Shown here in pieces: positions 13,601-23,636 of a DNA stretch of 64,000 nucleotides. Both the position numbers and the translations under genes were made by a program. How positions within the stretch are numbered: the first letter of the stretch is position 1; each line of letters opens with the position of its first letter. The notes under the pieces are model-generated. The model did not search any database and was not told the origin of the DNA. It saw nothing but the letters and a program-made list of their open reading frames with translations. This DNA comes from Mangifera indica (lineage: Eukaryota; Streptophyta; Magnoliopsida; Sapindales; Anacardiaceae), in assembly GCF_011075055.1 (NCBI RefSeq), contig NC_058153.1, positions 3,968,001 through 4,032,000 on the forward strand, written 5' to 3'.

Positions 13601-14556
13601 AGGCGTGAGTGTTGCTCATTCAGTAACGGGGAATATGTAAAAGCAGGTTTGGCTGAATTAGAACAGTGGTGTTATGAGGCCACTGAAGAAGTAAGCACCA
13701 AATCATGTGTGGCGTTTTAGTTTCCTCCATTTTTTATGCCTTACCCTGAACTTTTCTTGTGAACAGTATGCGGGCTCTGCATGGGATGAGTTGAAGCATA
13801 TTAGGCAGGCTGTAGGGTTCCTAGTAAGATTCATTTGTGTAGCTTCACTCATTCAATTGAAGCAGCAGATTATTATGATTTTAATTTGCTGACTTTACTG
13901 TTTCATTTTCTTTACAACTCAGGTCATACATCAAAAACCCAAAAAGACTCTGGATGAAATAACTAGAGAACTTTGCCCCGTTAGTCCTTTTACCCCTCTG
14001 AGCTAGTCAATATCTCTTATTAGATTTATCCTTTTTCCAATTTTTTATGTTCTACATAAATTATATATTTTCTTTTCTTCAGGTGCTCAGCATACAGCAG
14101 TTGTACAGGATCAGTACAATGTACTGGGACGACAAATATGGTACACACACTGTTTCTTCAGAGGTAGTTAACTTATGTCAGTTCTGAAAATTGATGATTG
14201 TTTGATCTATTACTTCGAAATAGTGTTAAAACCTATATCACATACAGGTTATTTCAAGTATGAGAGTCCTCATGACGGAGGACTCGAACAATGCTGTAAG
14301 CAGTTCTTTCCTGTTAGATGATGACTCAAGGTAGTTACACTTTCCCAACATAGCTGTTCTTGGTACTGTTTTGACTTTGTTCATCGATACAATATGTTGT
14401 TGATATGGTGTATAATTTAAACCTTAATTCAGCATTCCATTCACGGTTGATGACATTTCCAAGTCCTTGCAACGAGTGGACATAGCTGAAGTTGTACCTC
14501 CAGCATTGATTCGTGAAAACTCAGGTTTTGGGTTCTTACTTCCACGGTCAGAGTGA
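1647..14556 (+). CDS. XI-K: Class XI myosin heavy chain (XI-K type), 39 coding exons
   Basis: Actin-based motor that drives organelle movement and cytoplasmic streaming in plants. I could join 39 exons, all with GT..AG borders and consistent phase, into 1,530 residues, the usual XI-K length. Exon 1 contributes only ATG (1647-1649); then 2720-2848, 3155-3298, 3434-3579, 3652-3808, 3941-3999, 4094-4253, 4376-4525, 4606-4742, 4842-4988, 5200-5301, 5377-5434, 5521-5622, 5766-5803, 6030-6156, 6245-6415, 7013-7144, 7274-7383, 7594-7654, 8458-8635, 8901-9106, 9232-9351, 9468-9566, 9678-9899, 10535-10674, 10882-10999, 11082-11132, 11237-11317, 11473-11643, 11735-11890, 11989-12195, 13209-13346, 13432-13502, 13591-13690, 13767-13823, 13923-13979, 14083-14163, 14248-14330, 14433-14556. 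Visible motifs: P-loop GESGAGKT at residues 156-163, switch I NNNSSRFG, switch II DIYGFES, six IQ motifs (about 735-880), a coiled coil (about 880-1070) and the globular DIL tail. No frame break. The XI-K assignment rests on sequence recall and gene neighbours; XI-1/XI-2 naming remains possible. Confidence 0.96.
6695..6895. repeat. Degenerate minisatellite in a myosin intron
   Basis: In the intron 6416-7012, the string tttagttgattaacta recurs at 6708, 6818 and 6875, with related gcaattggctcttcttg and ggcaatnac spacers. The spacing fits units of about 55-58 bp, one of which has diverged. It has no coding role. Confidence 0.6.
12400..12925. repeat. Degenerate ~165-bp tandem units in a myosin intron
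   Basis: The 1,013-bp intron 12196-13208 is unusually long for this gene. It holds related blocks: cagcttgtttag plus caaagct at 12621 and 12790 (169 bp apart), and cagcagaaaat near 12672 and 12837, with a more diverged block from about 12410. These look like decayed tandem copies. A short (AG)8 run sits at 12309-12324. Confidence 0.5.
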
Positions 14557-16092
14557 AATTCACTAGCATGAATTAAAGTATTTGAATCTTGTCTCTCTTT
14601 GTGGTGTTCTGGGACACACCACAAATCTGTGCATATAATCTCATTGTCTGTCACAATTCATGTGCATAATGCATTCTCCATAGACTCGGGCTACCTTTGT
14701 TGAAGCCCGGGCCGTTTTATTCTTTCCCTCACGTTTCTTCAACAGGAGGGGTTTTTTAAGAAGGCATATCACTCGGTGTGATGATGTCCAGTTATAGAAA
14801 CAAGCATGGTGTCTGGCAATTTCAGACACCCCTTATATTCTTTTCATTTATTCATTCATTTTCTCAGTTGGGCTTCTTTTGTTGTTTCTGGGGTTTCTAA
14901 TTTTCTATTGGTTTAGAGTGTTTTTCTTTCTTTTTTTTTCCTTGGGGTGTGAGTGATCGAGGCTGTATTTTATAGGCTATTGTTTGCTATATGAGAAGTG
15001 ATTTGCATTTGTATGGTGTAGTTGTTTTTGTTCTAAGAACGGATATAAGAAGAAAGAGCTGCCCTACGCTGTTGCTTCTTTTTCTCTCCTCTCTCACACC
15101 ACCCAATTCATCAACATGTGGGGAGAATTTTGTCTATTTTTACTTACTAGCTCAGCAGTTTTACATTGAACCCTATTGAGTTAGTGTTGAGATCTATCAC
15201 TTGGTTTCTAGAAACAATTTGAGATATATATATATATATATATATTTTATATTATCTAAAGAGTCATTTCATGATACTGGTATAATATTAGTAGGGAAGA
15301 TAAATTTACTTGTGGTGCCTTCTCTTCCTAATCCGATCATCTACGGTAGTCCAGCCGATAAACGATGGGCGAGAACACACAACTCATCTAAATACTCCAA
15401 TTTCGCCGCAAAGTGCGGCAAGAAAGTAGCCATACGCGTCAGCTTATAAGTCCAATTTCGGTTAAAAAATACTCTCTAAACTGAAATTAATGCCTCAAAA
15501 CACTATATTAGGGTTTTCGAAACTCTAGTTTCAGAATATAATGGATTAAGTAGGAATTGTAATTTCAAAATAATAAAATTATGTATATATATTTTTGATA
15601 AACAATTTAAATATATAAGTAATGTGACATTATGTGATTTAATAATTTTGTGTTAAAAATAAAATAATATTTAATCAAATATATATTTCAAAATTGAATC
15701 TTAAGCCTAATTTTGAATTTTTAAGTCCTAGTCCAAAATTATCAAAGGATAATTTAAGATTCTATAACCCAATGTGACTAGATTTGACACCACATGCAAG
15801 ATAAATTTACATGATAAATAAAATCATTTTAATATGCACAATCATCCAAAACATCATACATACATCAGATTATGAATACAATCCTACAAAATTTATACAA
15901 CAAATGATTATGAACATACAAATTCAGCTGGGAATAGGGCCCAAATCAACCAAACAATTCTTTGTTTCCTTGTCTAACAGGAGCAGCAGCTATCTCCTGA
16001 AACCTCCTCTATTGTCTCCCATTCAGCCCTAAAAAGAAAGAGTAAAAAAGAAAACCTGCAAGTATCAAAATCAATTAGAACATATTTTGCAA
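14557..16092. other. Intergenic between two convergent genes
   Basis: The first few hundred bases are probably the 3' UTR of the myosin gene, and the stretch just below 16,093 that of the acyltransferase on the other strand. A (TA)n run lies at 15,224-15,247. From about 15,440 to 15,790 it is AT-rich with no recognisable gene. Confidence 0.6.
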
Positions 16093-18583
16093 CTAATTTT
16101 CTGTTAAATTGTCAGTTTGCATTGTATTCTCCATCTCCGTAGAGTCATCAGCTTTCATGGTATTTACAGTCACAGTCGGGGATTGAACAAGCTGATCAGA
16201 TTGTATTGGTTTCATCTCTGTTTTCTTTTTCTCCTTCAAAATCACCTGTCTAGGCATCACTTCTAGCAAAAAGCTTCCTCCATTCCAGACAGATGCAGAA
16301 ACCTTGAGAATTTGGAAAATTACATGCAATCTATATGACAAGAAGATGGGGACAGTGAGTGCCATCGTTGCCACTGTAAATATAGCTTGAAATGCAATGT
16401 ACATGAACAAGCGATTCTGATCCCCGAGCAAACCACTTAAACGCCACCATACGTTGTTTGCTTTCTGTGCCTTTTTTGACAGTTCCCTACCAACCAAGAT
16501 ATAACTGTCAGAATGGCATAAAAATGAATCAAATAACACAAGCTAGAGCCATATGAGGTGAGAGTTGAGAAAGAAGTGGGAACCTGTATGAGGTCATGAC
16601 TTCAGGATCTCGTAAAAGCCTCTGTCGGCGGAGGACATTAACAATGAGAAAATAAAGAATTTGCCAGAGAGTGTAAGCAGCTAAGGGAACCCAAAACAGC
16701 CAAGTTAAAAGGTAGGATTTATCTTCCACATAAGGCCATGATGCTCTTTGTGATGCTCCTTCCGGACGCATGGCAGCAAAGGTTTCTGGATTCCACCATC
16801 GAATGGTGAAAAACACTAACCCTGAAAAGGAAGATATTGCATAAAAAAGTGGAACTTCATCGACAAATTATATAATAGAACACAAAATTAGCCTCTCTTG
16901 TACGCAGATTCAGTCCGCTGTTGAGTGCACAAATCAACAACAATCAATGGCCATGCTAAAAAGATGATACAGAAATACAGAAAGTCCAACTCACCAGGCA
17001 AAAGATGTATTAGGACACTAACAATTTTGTCAACAGAATTGAAAACCAAGCTACATCGCCAAACAATCAATGCCCATGCTAAAGGCCCCTGCAGCAACAT
17101 TCAGAGGGTGCAAAAAGGAAACAATGTGAAACATTCATCATTTCAAAATCTTTTCATTTCCCAGATAGAACTTTAACACAAAAATTTTAGTTTACCTCAG
17201 CAAATGAGAAGCAAACCATGAAAAGCTTTTCATTTCTAGGATAGAGAAGAAGATCAACCAAGAAGATTGTATTGGCATAATAGCAAAAATCCTGGCATAA
17301 AAAATTAAAAAGTTCATGTAACTCTTCTCATATTTCATCTGTACATGACATAGTGAAAACTTCAATAAATTAAACAAGTAAATGTTTTAAAAATCTCATA
17401 AAAAGAAAAGTTTGTCCCCATTCCTGGAATCAAATTTGTAAAATTAAAAAAGCTCCACCAATGCTGATCTATATCAATATGGATTGAACATCTTGTTGTA
17501 TCTACAATATTGACCACTGCAAAATCTCCGGCATACCATATTCTGTATATATTTCCCTTCATATCAATTCCATCTTATTCTCTGAAAGAACAGTTTGCTT
17601 TCTCAAGGTGAGATATTATTAAAAAGGAATCCATGATGTTAAAAGTTGAAACTAAACTTAGCTCATCTTCCAACTCTCAGTCATTTCAAATCCACCACAA
17701 AACTTGTATCGAAGATCAAATATTGTACTAGGAAGAGTAGTATCAATGATACCATCTTCTAATACAAACCACAACTAAGCACTACAAATCTTTGCAAAAC
17801 CCTTTTAAACTTGAATAATGCCACTCGTTTTTTCCTACAAATATCATAAGTAACATTCAACATAGCACCTCAACCAACTGTATATCCGCTGAAAAGAGAC
17901 CACAAGCTTTGAAAAAAAAAGCAATATTACAGCAGCCTAGAGGCAGAGGTTTACCAGAAGATAATAATGCCATTTCTTATACCGATAATATATCCACCGA
18001 AGGGGAACAAAGGTGACATAGAACAAACAATACACATACGGAATATCTTGGGGCCCTGCCAATTAACCAAAAAAGAAAATAAAATAAGCTATCAAGACTT
18101 TCAATTGTTGCAATTTGTCCAAGCAGGTTTACTCACTTGCTCCCAATAGAAAACAAAAACCCCCGAACCCAAGAACGCCCAGAAGATGTGTCACCTAAAC
18201 AATACAAACCGAATTAAAAGCTCAAATCCAATGATCCGAGAAACATAAAACTGCATATAACCATCAATCTATTGAAAAACAGAGACCTTATTTATAAATC
18301 TTTCATGTTCTTCTGCCTGTTTAGCGATCTTAACGGCATGTTTAGACAACATCTCCTTCGTTTTAACAACTTTCTACAATTAAAAAAAAAAGGATAAAAA
18401 AAGAATATTCCTCAGATCCATAAACCATAAGATCAACACAAAAGAAAAAAAAAGCAAAAACTAACGAAATGAAAGCTCAACATTTGACAATACCTGAGAT
18501 CGACCCTTGAACCGCTGCTTCACCATTCCAAATGAATCCCCGTTCCCGTTTACCTCCTCCAAAAGCTCTTCGTTGCCGGCCAT
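16093..18583 (-). CDS. GPC1: Glycerophosphocholine acyltransferase (GPCAT1-like)
   Basis: Multi-pass membrane enzyme that acylates glycerophosphocholine to lysophosphatidylcholine, feeding phosphatidylcholine resynthesis in the ER. Eight exons on the minus strand join in frame to 385 residues: 18494-18583, 18287-18373, 18137-18194, 17955-18055, 17196-17291, 16995-17088, 16584-16821, 16093-16486. The family length is about 380. Family stretches are clear: [19 protein letters not shown], a hydrophobic [15 protein letters not shown] segment, [50 protein letters not shown] and [11 protein letters not shown]. The hydrophilic tail after about residue 340 is variable. The ATG at 18583 follows a poly-T run and opens [18 protein letters not shown]. 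The family was formerly DUF2838. It is convergent with the myosin gene and divergent from PMIR1, 5 kb away. No frame break. Confidence 0.92.
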
Positions 18584-18618
18584 AATTTTTTTTTTTTAAT
18601 TTCTCCTCTTCGTTCCCG

Positions 18619-18844
18619 TTTACCTCCTCCAAAAGCGAAATAAAATGAACCTGTAAAGACTTCAAATCTTCAATGTCGTGCTTGTACAGTTATGGTGATT
18701 AAGAACCATAATACAATACATCCCAATTCATTTTACCTCCTCCAAAAGCGAAATAAAATGAACCTGTAAAGACTTCAAATCTTCAATGTCGTGCTTGTAC
18801 AGTTATGGTGATTAAGAACCATAATAAAATACATCCCAATTCAT
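18619..18844. repeat. 113-bp perfect-like tandem duplication upstream of the acyltransferase ATG
   Basis: Copies 18619-18731 and 18732-18844 differ at a single base seen (aatacaatac versus aataaaatac). A 26-bp string covering the start of the unit also occurs inside the first coding exon (18541-18566 equals 18611-18636). The duplicate therefore sits directly in the 5' UTR or promoter of the gene and is recent. Confidence 0.9.
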
Positions 18845-19291
18845 CTATACAAATGAATACATCACCATCCGGGTCCGCGGGGAGAAAATAACACAACAAT
18901 GGAAGAGACAAAGATGCGTATATTTAAATACTAATCATACTTATGTTTAATCCCGTCTTCCTATCCTAACCGTCCAATTACTCAACGGTCAATCATGCCC
19001 TTGACTGGTGTCGTGTCACCTTGAATGAGTGAGGATGAGATGCGCTGCTACTCTTTGTTTCCCTGAGTTGTGCCACGTAAGACGATAACGTGTGGGCCAG
19101 ACCCTCTGTGTCTTTTTCTAATATAAGGTTGACAGATCATTGTCCATGTGGCAGATAACTAATGGATATAAATTTTCACATTTTCCTTTCACTCCAATTA
19201 TTTCAAACATCAACAAGTTCGCTTTTTCTTGTTCTTCGCAACTGACTCCAAAACTTGGCCCTGAAGCCGGAGGGTTTAAGAATAAAAAAAT

Positions 19292-20196
19292 GGACGAAGG
19301 ATTATTTCCCTCCAAAAGTTACACTCATAAGATTTAACAAATTTAAAATCTCACTCGTAACATAATTATAATTAAAATTTTTTTGTTAAAGATAAGAGTA
19401 AAATCGTTATTTTATTAATAATATTAAAAAATATATAAAATTTATTATATTTTTCTCTCATAAATTTTAAAAACTAACAACTTTACTCTTACTTAAAATT
19501 TTCTAACTTTAAAAAATCATATTTTCCTCCCAAATTTTTTCTTCACCTCTTTCGCGATCATCTCCTGTGTCGACAGCCTTCCCTCTCCACTTTAAACCAT
19601 TGGTCGACGCACATAAACAAAGTTATAATGAATCTCTTCGTTAAAAACAAAGAGATCCTACGAGATCTAGGTGAAGAAATATGAAATCTTTTTATTAGAG
19701 ATGAAAAGATCTAGAGCCCAGATTTCTTCATCGATAACGAAACCTTTTTGTCGACGAAGAGATCTGGATCTCTTCATCAACAAAGAGATTCCAGATCTTT
19801 TTGTCAAAAAAGAGATTTGTCCAGATCTTTTCGCCAATGAAGAGATCCAAATCTCTTTGTCGATGAAGAGGCTTCTTTATCGTCCTTTCTAGGTTGCTGG
19901 AGAAAGTGGTTGGAGGGAAGAAAACAATTCTAAGATTTGGGGGGGGGGGGGATATAACTTTTCAAAGTTATAAAACTTTAGGAGGGGTAAAATGTTTAGT
20001 TTTTAAAATTTATGAGAGAAAAATATAATAAATTTTATATTTTTTAATATTATTAGTGAAATAACGATTTTACCCCTACTTCTAATAGAAAATTTTAACT
20101 TCAATTAGTCAACAGGTGGGACTTCAGATTATTCAAATTCTATGAATATAATTTTGAGATCGCACCTAAACTTAGGTGGGAAATAGACCTTTGGCC
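19292..20196. mobile_element. Foldback MULE-type MITE, copy B
   Basis: The left end GGACGAAGGATTATTTCCC and the inverted right end GGCCAAAGGTCTATTTCCC match the family ends. The flanks ATAAAAAAA (19282-19290, one extra T before the element) and ATAAAAACA (20197-20205) resemble a 9-bp target duplication. The interior has mirrored aaactttaaaaa / tttttaaagttt blocks and a run of agagatc-type short repeats at 19,640-19,870. A G-run lies at 19,940-19,950. No transposase was seen. Confidence 0.65.
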
Positions 20197-20904
20197 ATAA
20201 AAACAAGGGTCAGGGTTATGGCCCAAAAATATACAAATGTTCTCCCTAATTTTATAAATAGCAATATTATATGTATATATTTTTGTCTATTATCAAGCCA
20301 ATAAATTTAATATCGAGTCTAAATTCATCACATTACACTTACACTCATACTATATACTATTGTAGAGATCAACATTCTCAATAGCATGCCTCTTTCATGA
20401 GGAATTCAAGAACAAATGAGATGATAAACACCTACTTTCCTCACTTTGGACACAAGCTTAATCTTCAAGCTCTAATGATCCTTCAATACGTGTAGATTCG
20501 ACCCTCAACATTTTTTAACTTGTTTTTAACAAAGTTTATATAAAAATAGTGAAAGTCTTCTTTTGAAAATTAAACTTATATATGTACATTTTCAAAATTA
20601 ACTTTCATGAATTGACATTCATCACTTCAAAATAGGTGTTTAACATAAGTACCCTATTTTAATTGTGTTTTCCTCTCTGTTAGAATCATGATTTTTTTAT
20701 AACTTCTAATTTGGAATGATTGTTCCTCGTATTGGAATAGGGGTTTCAATAATCAAAATTACTTTTATACCCTTGAATTATCGCTCATAAACTTTGAACA
20801 ATTCTCATGTTATAGAACGAACATTGATCTCCACCTAGTACAATGCCGCCCACCACCATCCCTCAATCCATCAATGGCCTACACAAAATTGTCCATTTGT
20901 TATG

Positions 20905-21851
20905 GGGAAAAGGACAATTTTCCATCCATTTTTTAGGTTATTCTCAAACTTATATCCACGGGATATCAAAAACCCCTTTTTCCACCCATAGATAAACTTT
21001 TGTTAATTTTTTCTATTAAAAGGAGGGGTAAAATAGTCATTTTATTGTTTATATTAAAAAGTTATAAAGTTTATTACTTTTCACCCCCCTTAGGTTTTAG
21101 AAACTAACATTTTACCTTTACCTAAAGTTTTTAAACTTTGAAAAGTAACATTTTCACCTCCAAACATAGGGTTTCTATATTTTTCAAAATGAAAATGCCC
21201 CCCATAACTTTCAAAAATAGCATTTTCACCCTTATTTTTTAACTTCATCTTCCAACATCGTCTCCAGCATCATTACTGGCCTCCTCCTTCTCCTGGTGCG
21301 ACAGCGGTGGTGCGATGAAGGGATCTTCATCTCCTCGTCGCATGGTGCGACGAAGAGATGGAGATCTCTTCGTTACTCCACCTAGACGACGAAGGACGAC
21401 GCTTCGTCATCCTTCGTTGCTCATCACATTATCCAGATGCGATGATGAAGCGTCGTCCTTAATCTGTTATTCCAAATCTGAACGATGTTTTGTCGTCCAG
21501 ATCTAGATGACAAAGGGTCATTTTTAGTCGTTCTTTGTAGTCGGAGATGAGAGATTGATGGAATGCGTCGGCCGTCGGTGGTGGCTAGAGAAGGAAGTAA
21601 ACCTTAGGGTTAAAATCTAAACTTTTCAAACTTTGAAGATGGGTTGATGTGTTAGTTTTTAAAACCTGAAAGAAGAAAATGATAAAATTTTAAAGTTTTG
21701 AAATTTATAATTAAAATAATAATTTTATCTCTATCCTTAATTAAAAATTTGGATGATAATTTAATCCTGAATGAAAAAAGAGGTTTTTGATCTTTGATAG
21801 GTATAGGGTTTGAGAATGAGATAAAAAATAGGTGGGCATAGTCCTTTTCCC
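20905..21851. mobile_element. Foldback MULE-type MITE, copy C
   Basis: The left end is GGGAAAAGGACAATTTTCC; the inverted right end is GGGAAAAGGACTATGCCC. Flanks TTTGTTATG (20896-20904) and TTTGTCATG (21852-21860) are a 9-bp duplication with one mismatch. The interior is a GC-richer inverted region built on cgacgaag/cttcgtcg words (21,290-21,560). There is no transposase gene. Confidence 0.75.
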
Positions 21852-21923
21852 TTTGTCATGCTTGCACAAAATTGTCTTATTTTATTGAAAATCGTGAGGA
21901 CATGAAAGTCGACGAATTGGAAA

Positions 21924-22740
21924 GGCCAAACGACTATTTCCCACCCAAGGTTTAGCGTTTTCTCAAATGTCCCCCCTTTAACTATAGAAACACCAAACAC
22001 TCACTTATGACCGGTTAGATTTAACAAAACCCTAACGGTGGTAAGGGTAAAATCGTCATTTTCACTATAATATTAAAAATAAACTAAAATAGAAATAATT
22101 TTGCCCCCCTAAACTTTAAAAACTAACATTTTTCCCCAGCCTAAGTTTTAAAAAACCGCAGTTTCACCCTAGGGTTTGGTTTTGAAATCTCCGGCGACCT
22201 CTCCGGCTTCGTTGCCGACGGCCTCTCCCTCCCGAAGCAACCTCTCCTTCCGACGATATCTTTCCTTCCATTTGGAGGTCCGATCGACGCCCGGAGACGC
22301 CGTGGGAGACGAAGAACTTCGTCGAGAAGACGAAGTTCTTCGTCTTCTCAGACGAAGACGACGGCTTCGTCTTCGTCTGGGAAGACGAAGAACTTCGTCT
22401 CCCATGGCGTCTCCGAGAGTCGATCGGACCTCCAAATGGGAGAAAAGATATCATCGGAAGGAGAGGTTGCTTCGGGAGGGAGAGGCTGTCGGCAACGGAG
22501 CCGGATAGGTCACCAGAGATTTCAAAACCAAACCCTAGGGTGAAACTGTAGTTTTTTAAAACTTAGACTGGGGAAAAATGTTAGTTTTTAAAGTTTAGAG
22601 GGGCAAAAAGAGATAAAATTTTTAGGCGTTAGGGTTCTGTTAAATCTAACCGGTCATGGGTGGGTGTTTGGTGTTTCCATAGTTAAAGAGGGGACATTTG
22701 AGAAAACGCTAAACCTTGGATGGGAAATTGTCGTTTGGCC
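21924..22740. mobile_element. Foldback MULE-type MITE, copy D: 817-bp near-perfect palindrome
   Basis: Both ends read GGCCAAACGAC inward, and the flanks are identical 9-mers AATTGGAAA (21915-21923 and 22741-22749). Almost the whole element is one inverted repeat: the left arm to about 22,320 matches the reverse complement of the right arm from about 22,385, apart from one roughly 60-bp length difference. The GC-rich centre consists of gaagacgaag/cttcgtcttc words. Frames of 80-110 codons on both strands in the centre are a by-product of the palindrome, not genes. The perfect target duplication and high arm identity mark a recent insertion. It lies 0.9 kb before the PMIR1 ATG. Confidence 0.92.
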
Positions 22741-22749
22741 AATTGGAAA

Positions 22750-23636
22750 TTATAAACCTCACATTGTCACGTCATCATTTAATGATGCTTGTTATAGATT
22801 CACTTGTGTCGATTGTCGAAAACGCCAACAACAAATTTCTTGCAACAGTCATTAGATTTTTTTGATGTAAATCTATCATTCTCAATTACTATCATTTTCT
22901 CTTGCTTTGTCTCGTCTAATCCCCATCCCCTTCTATTTTACGGTCATTTAACCCTTGTGACTTTATTTTTGCTTTAGTTTAACATAAGAACACACCATTT
23001 CAGTAAAATTATATTATAGATTTTTTAATTAATATTAATCCAACTCAATAAATATTTAAATATTTTAATTTTAACTAATACAATAATAATTATATAATCT
23101 TTTATTTTTAGAAAGAAATATTTAGAAATTTTTTTTCATAGTATAAAAAATAGTTTAGTCGTTGGTTGGTTTGATGTTGACCGGGGAGAGGGTACCGGCA
23201 TTTCAAAGACAAAGACACACCATTGCGTTGGCCCCGCCCCGCCCCGCCCCGTAACTCATTCTTTTAGAAACCTCTCTCTTCCCTCTCACTCTTCCCTCTC
23301 ACTCTTCCGTATCTTTTCGGCTTCTACTTTCACTTATATTTTCTTTATTCTTTCTTAAAATGATCAAAATCCAATTTTTTTCTTATATTGGAAGAGGGAC
23401 CATGTCTATGATTGATTAATTTATGGTTCTTGTCAATAAATTTCGATTCTCTGCAAGTTCAATCAGGTTTTTTGTTTTTGAATTTATTAAAACGGATTAT
23501 ATAAATAAATCGATTGCATAAAATTGTACTTACTTGGTGAATATGAATTATACAGCTTTGTGAGGATCTTAATTAGTTGTACGATTGGAATCTGTTTAAT
23601 CTGATTGAATTTTTAATTTGTTTGGAGATAAAGACG
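22750..23636. other. Upstream region and 5' leader of PMIR1-like gene
   Basis: AT-rich from 22,980 to 23,160, then a compact GC-rich block and a pyrimidine-rich stretch (23,270-23,330, tandem ctctcactcttcc) that looks like the start of the transcript leader. A 5' UTR intron between about 23,400 and 23,620 is possible but not certain. Confidence 0.45.
23231..23251. repeat. (GCCCC)4 pentamer run
   Basis: Four head-to-tail GCCCC units followed by G, in otherwise AT-rich DNA, about 390 bp before the PMIR1 ATG. It could bind GC-box factors or be a plain microsatellite; sequence alone does not decide. Confidence 0.8.

Noticed and set aside
22164..22508. Overlapping 88-110-codon open frames on both strands, GC-rich and Ser/Arg-rich
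   Set aside because: They lie in the centre of the foldback element; the mirrored cgacgaag words create the same open frames on both strands. No homology or gene context.
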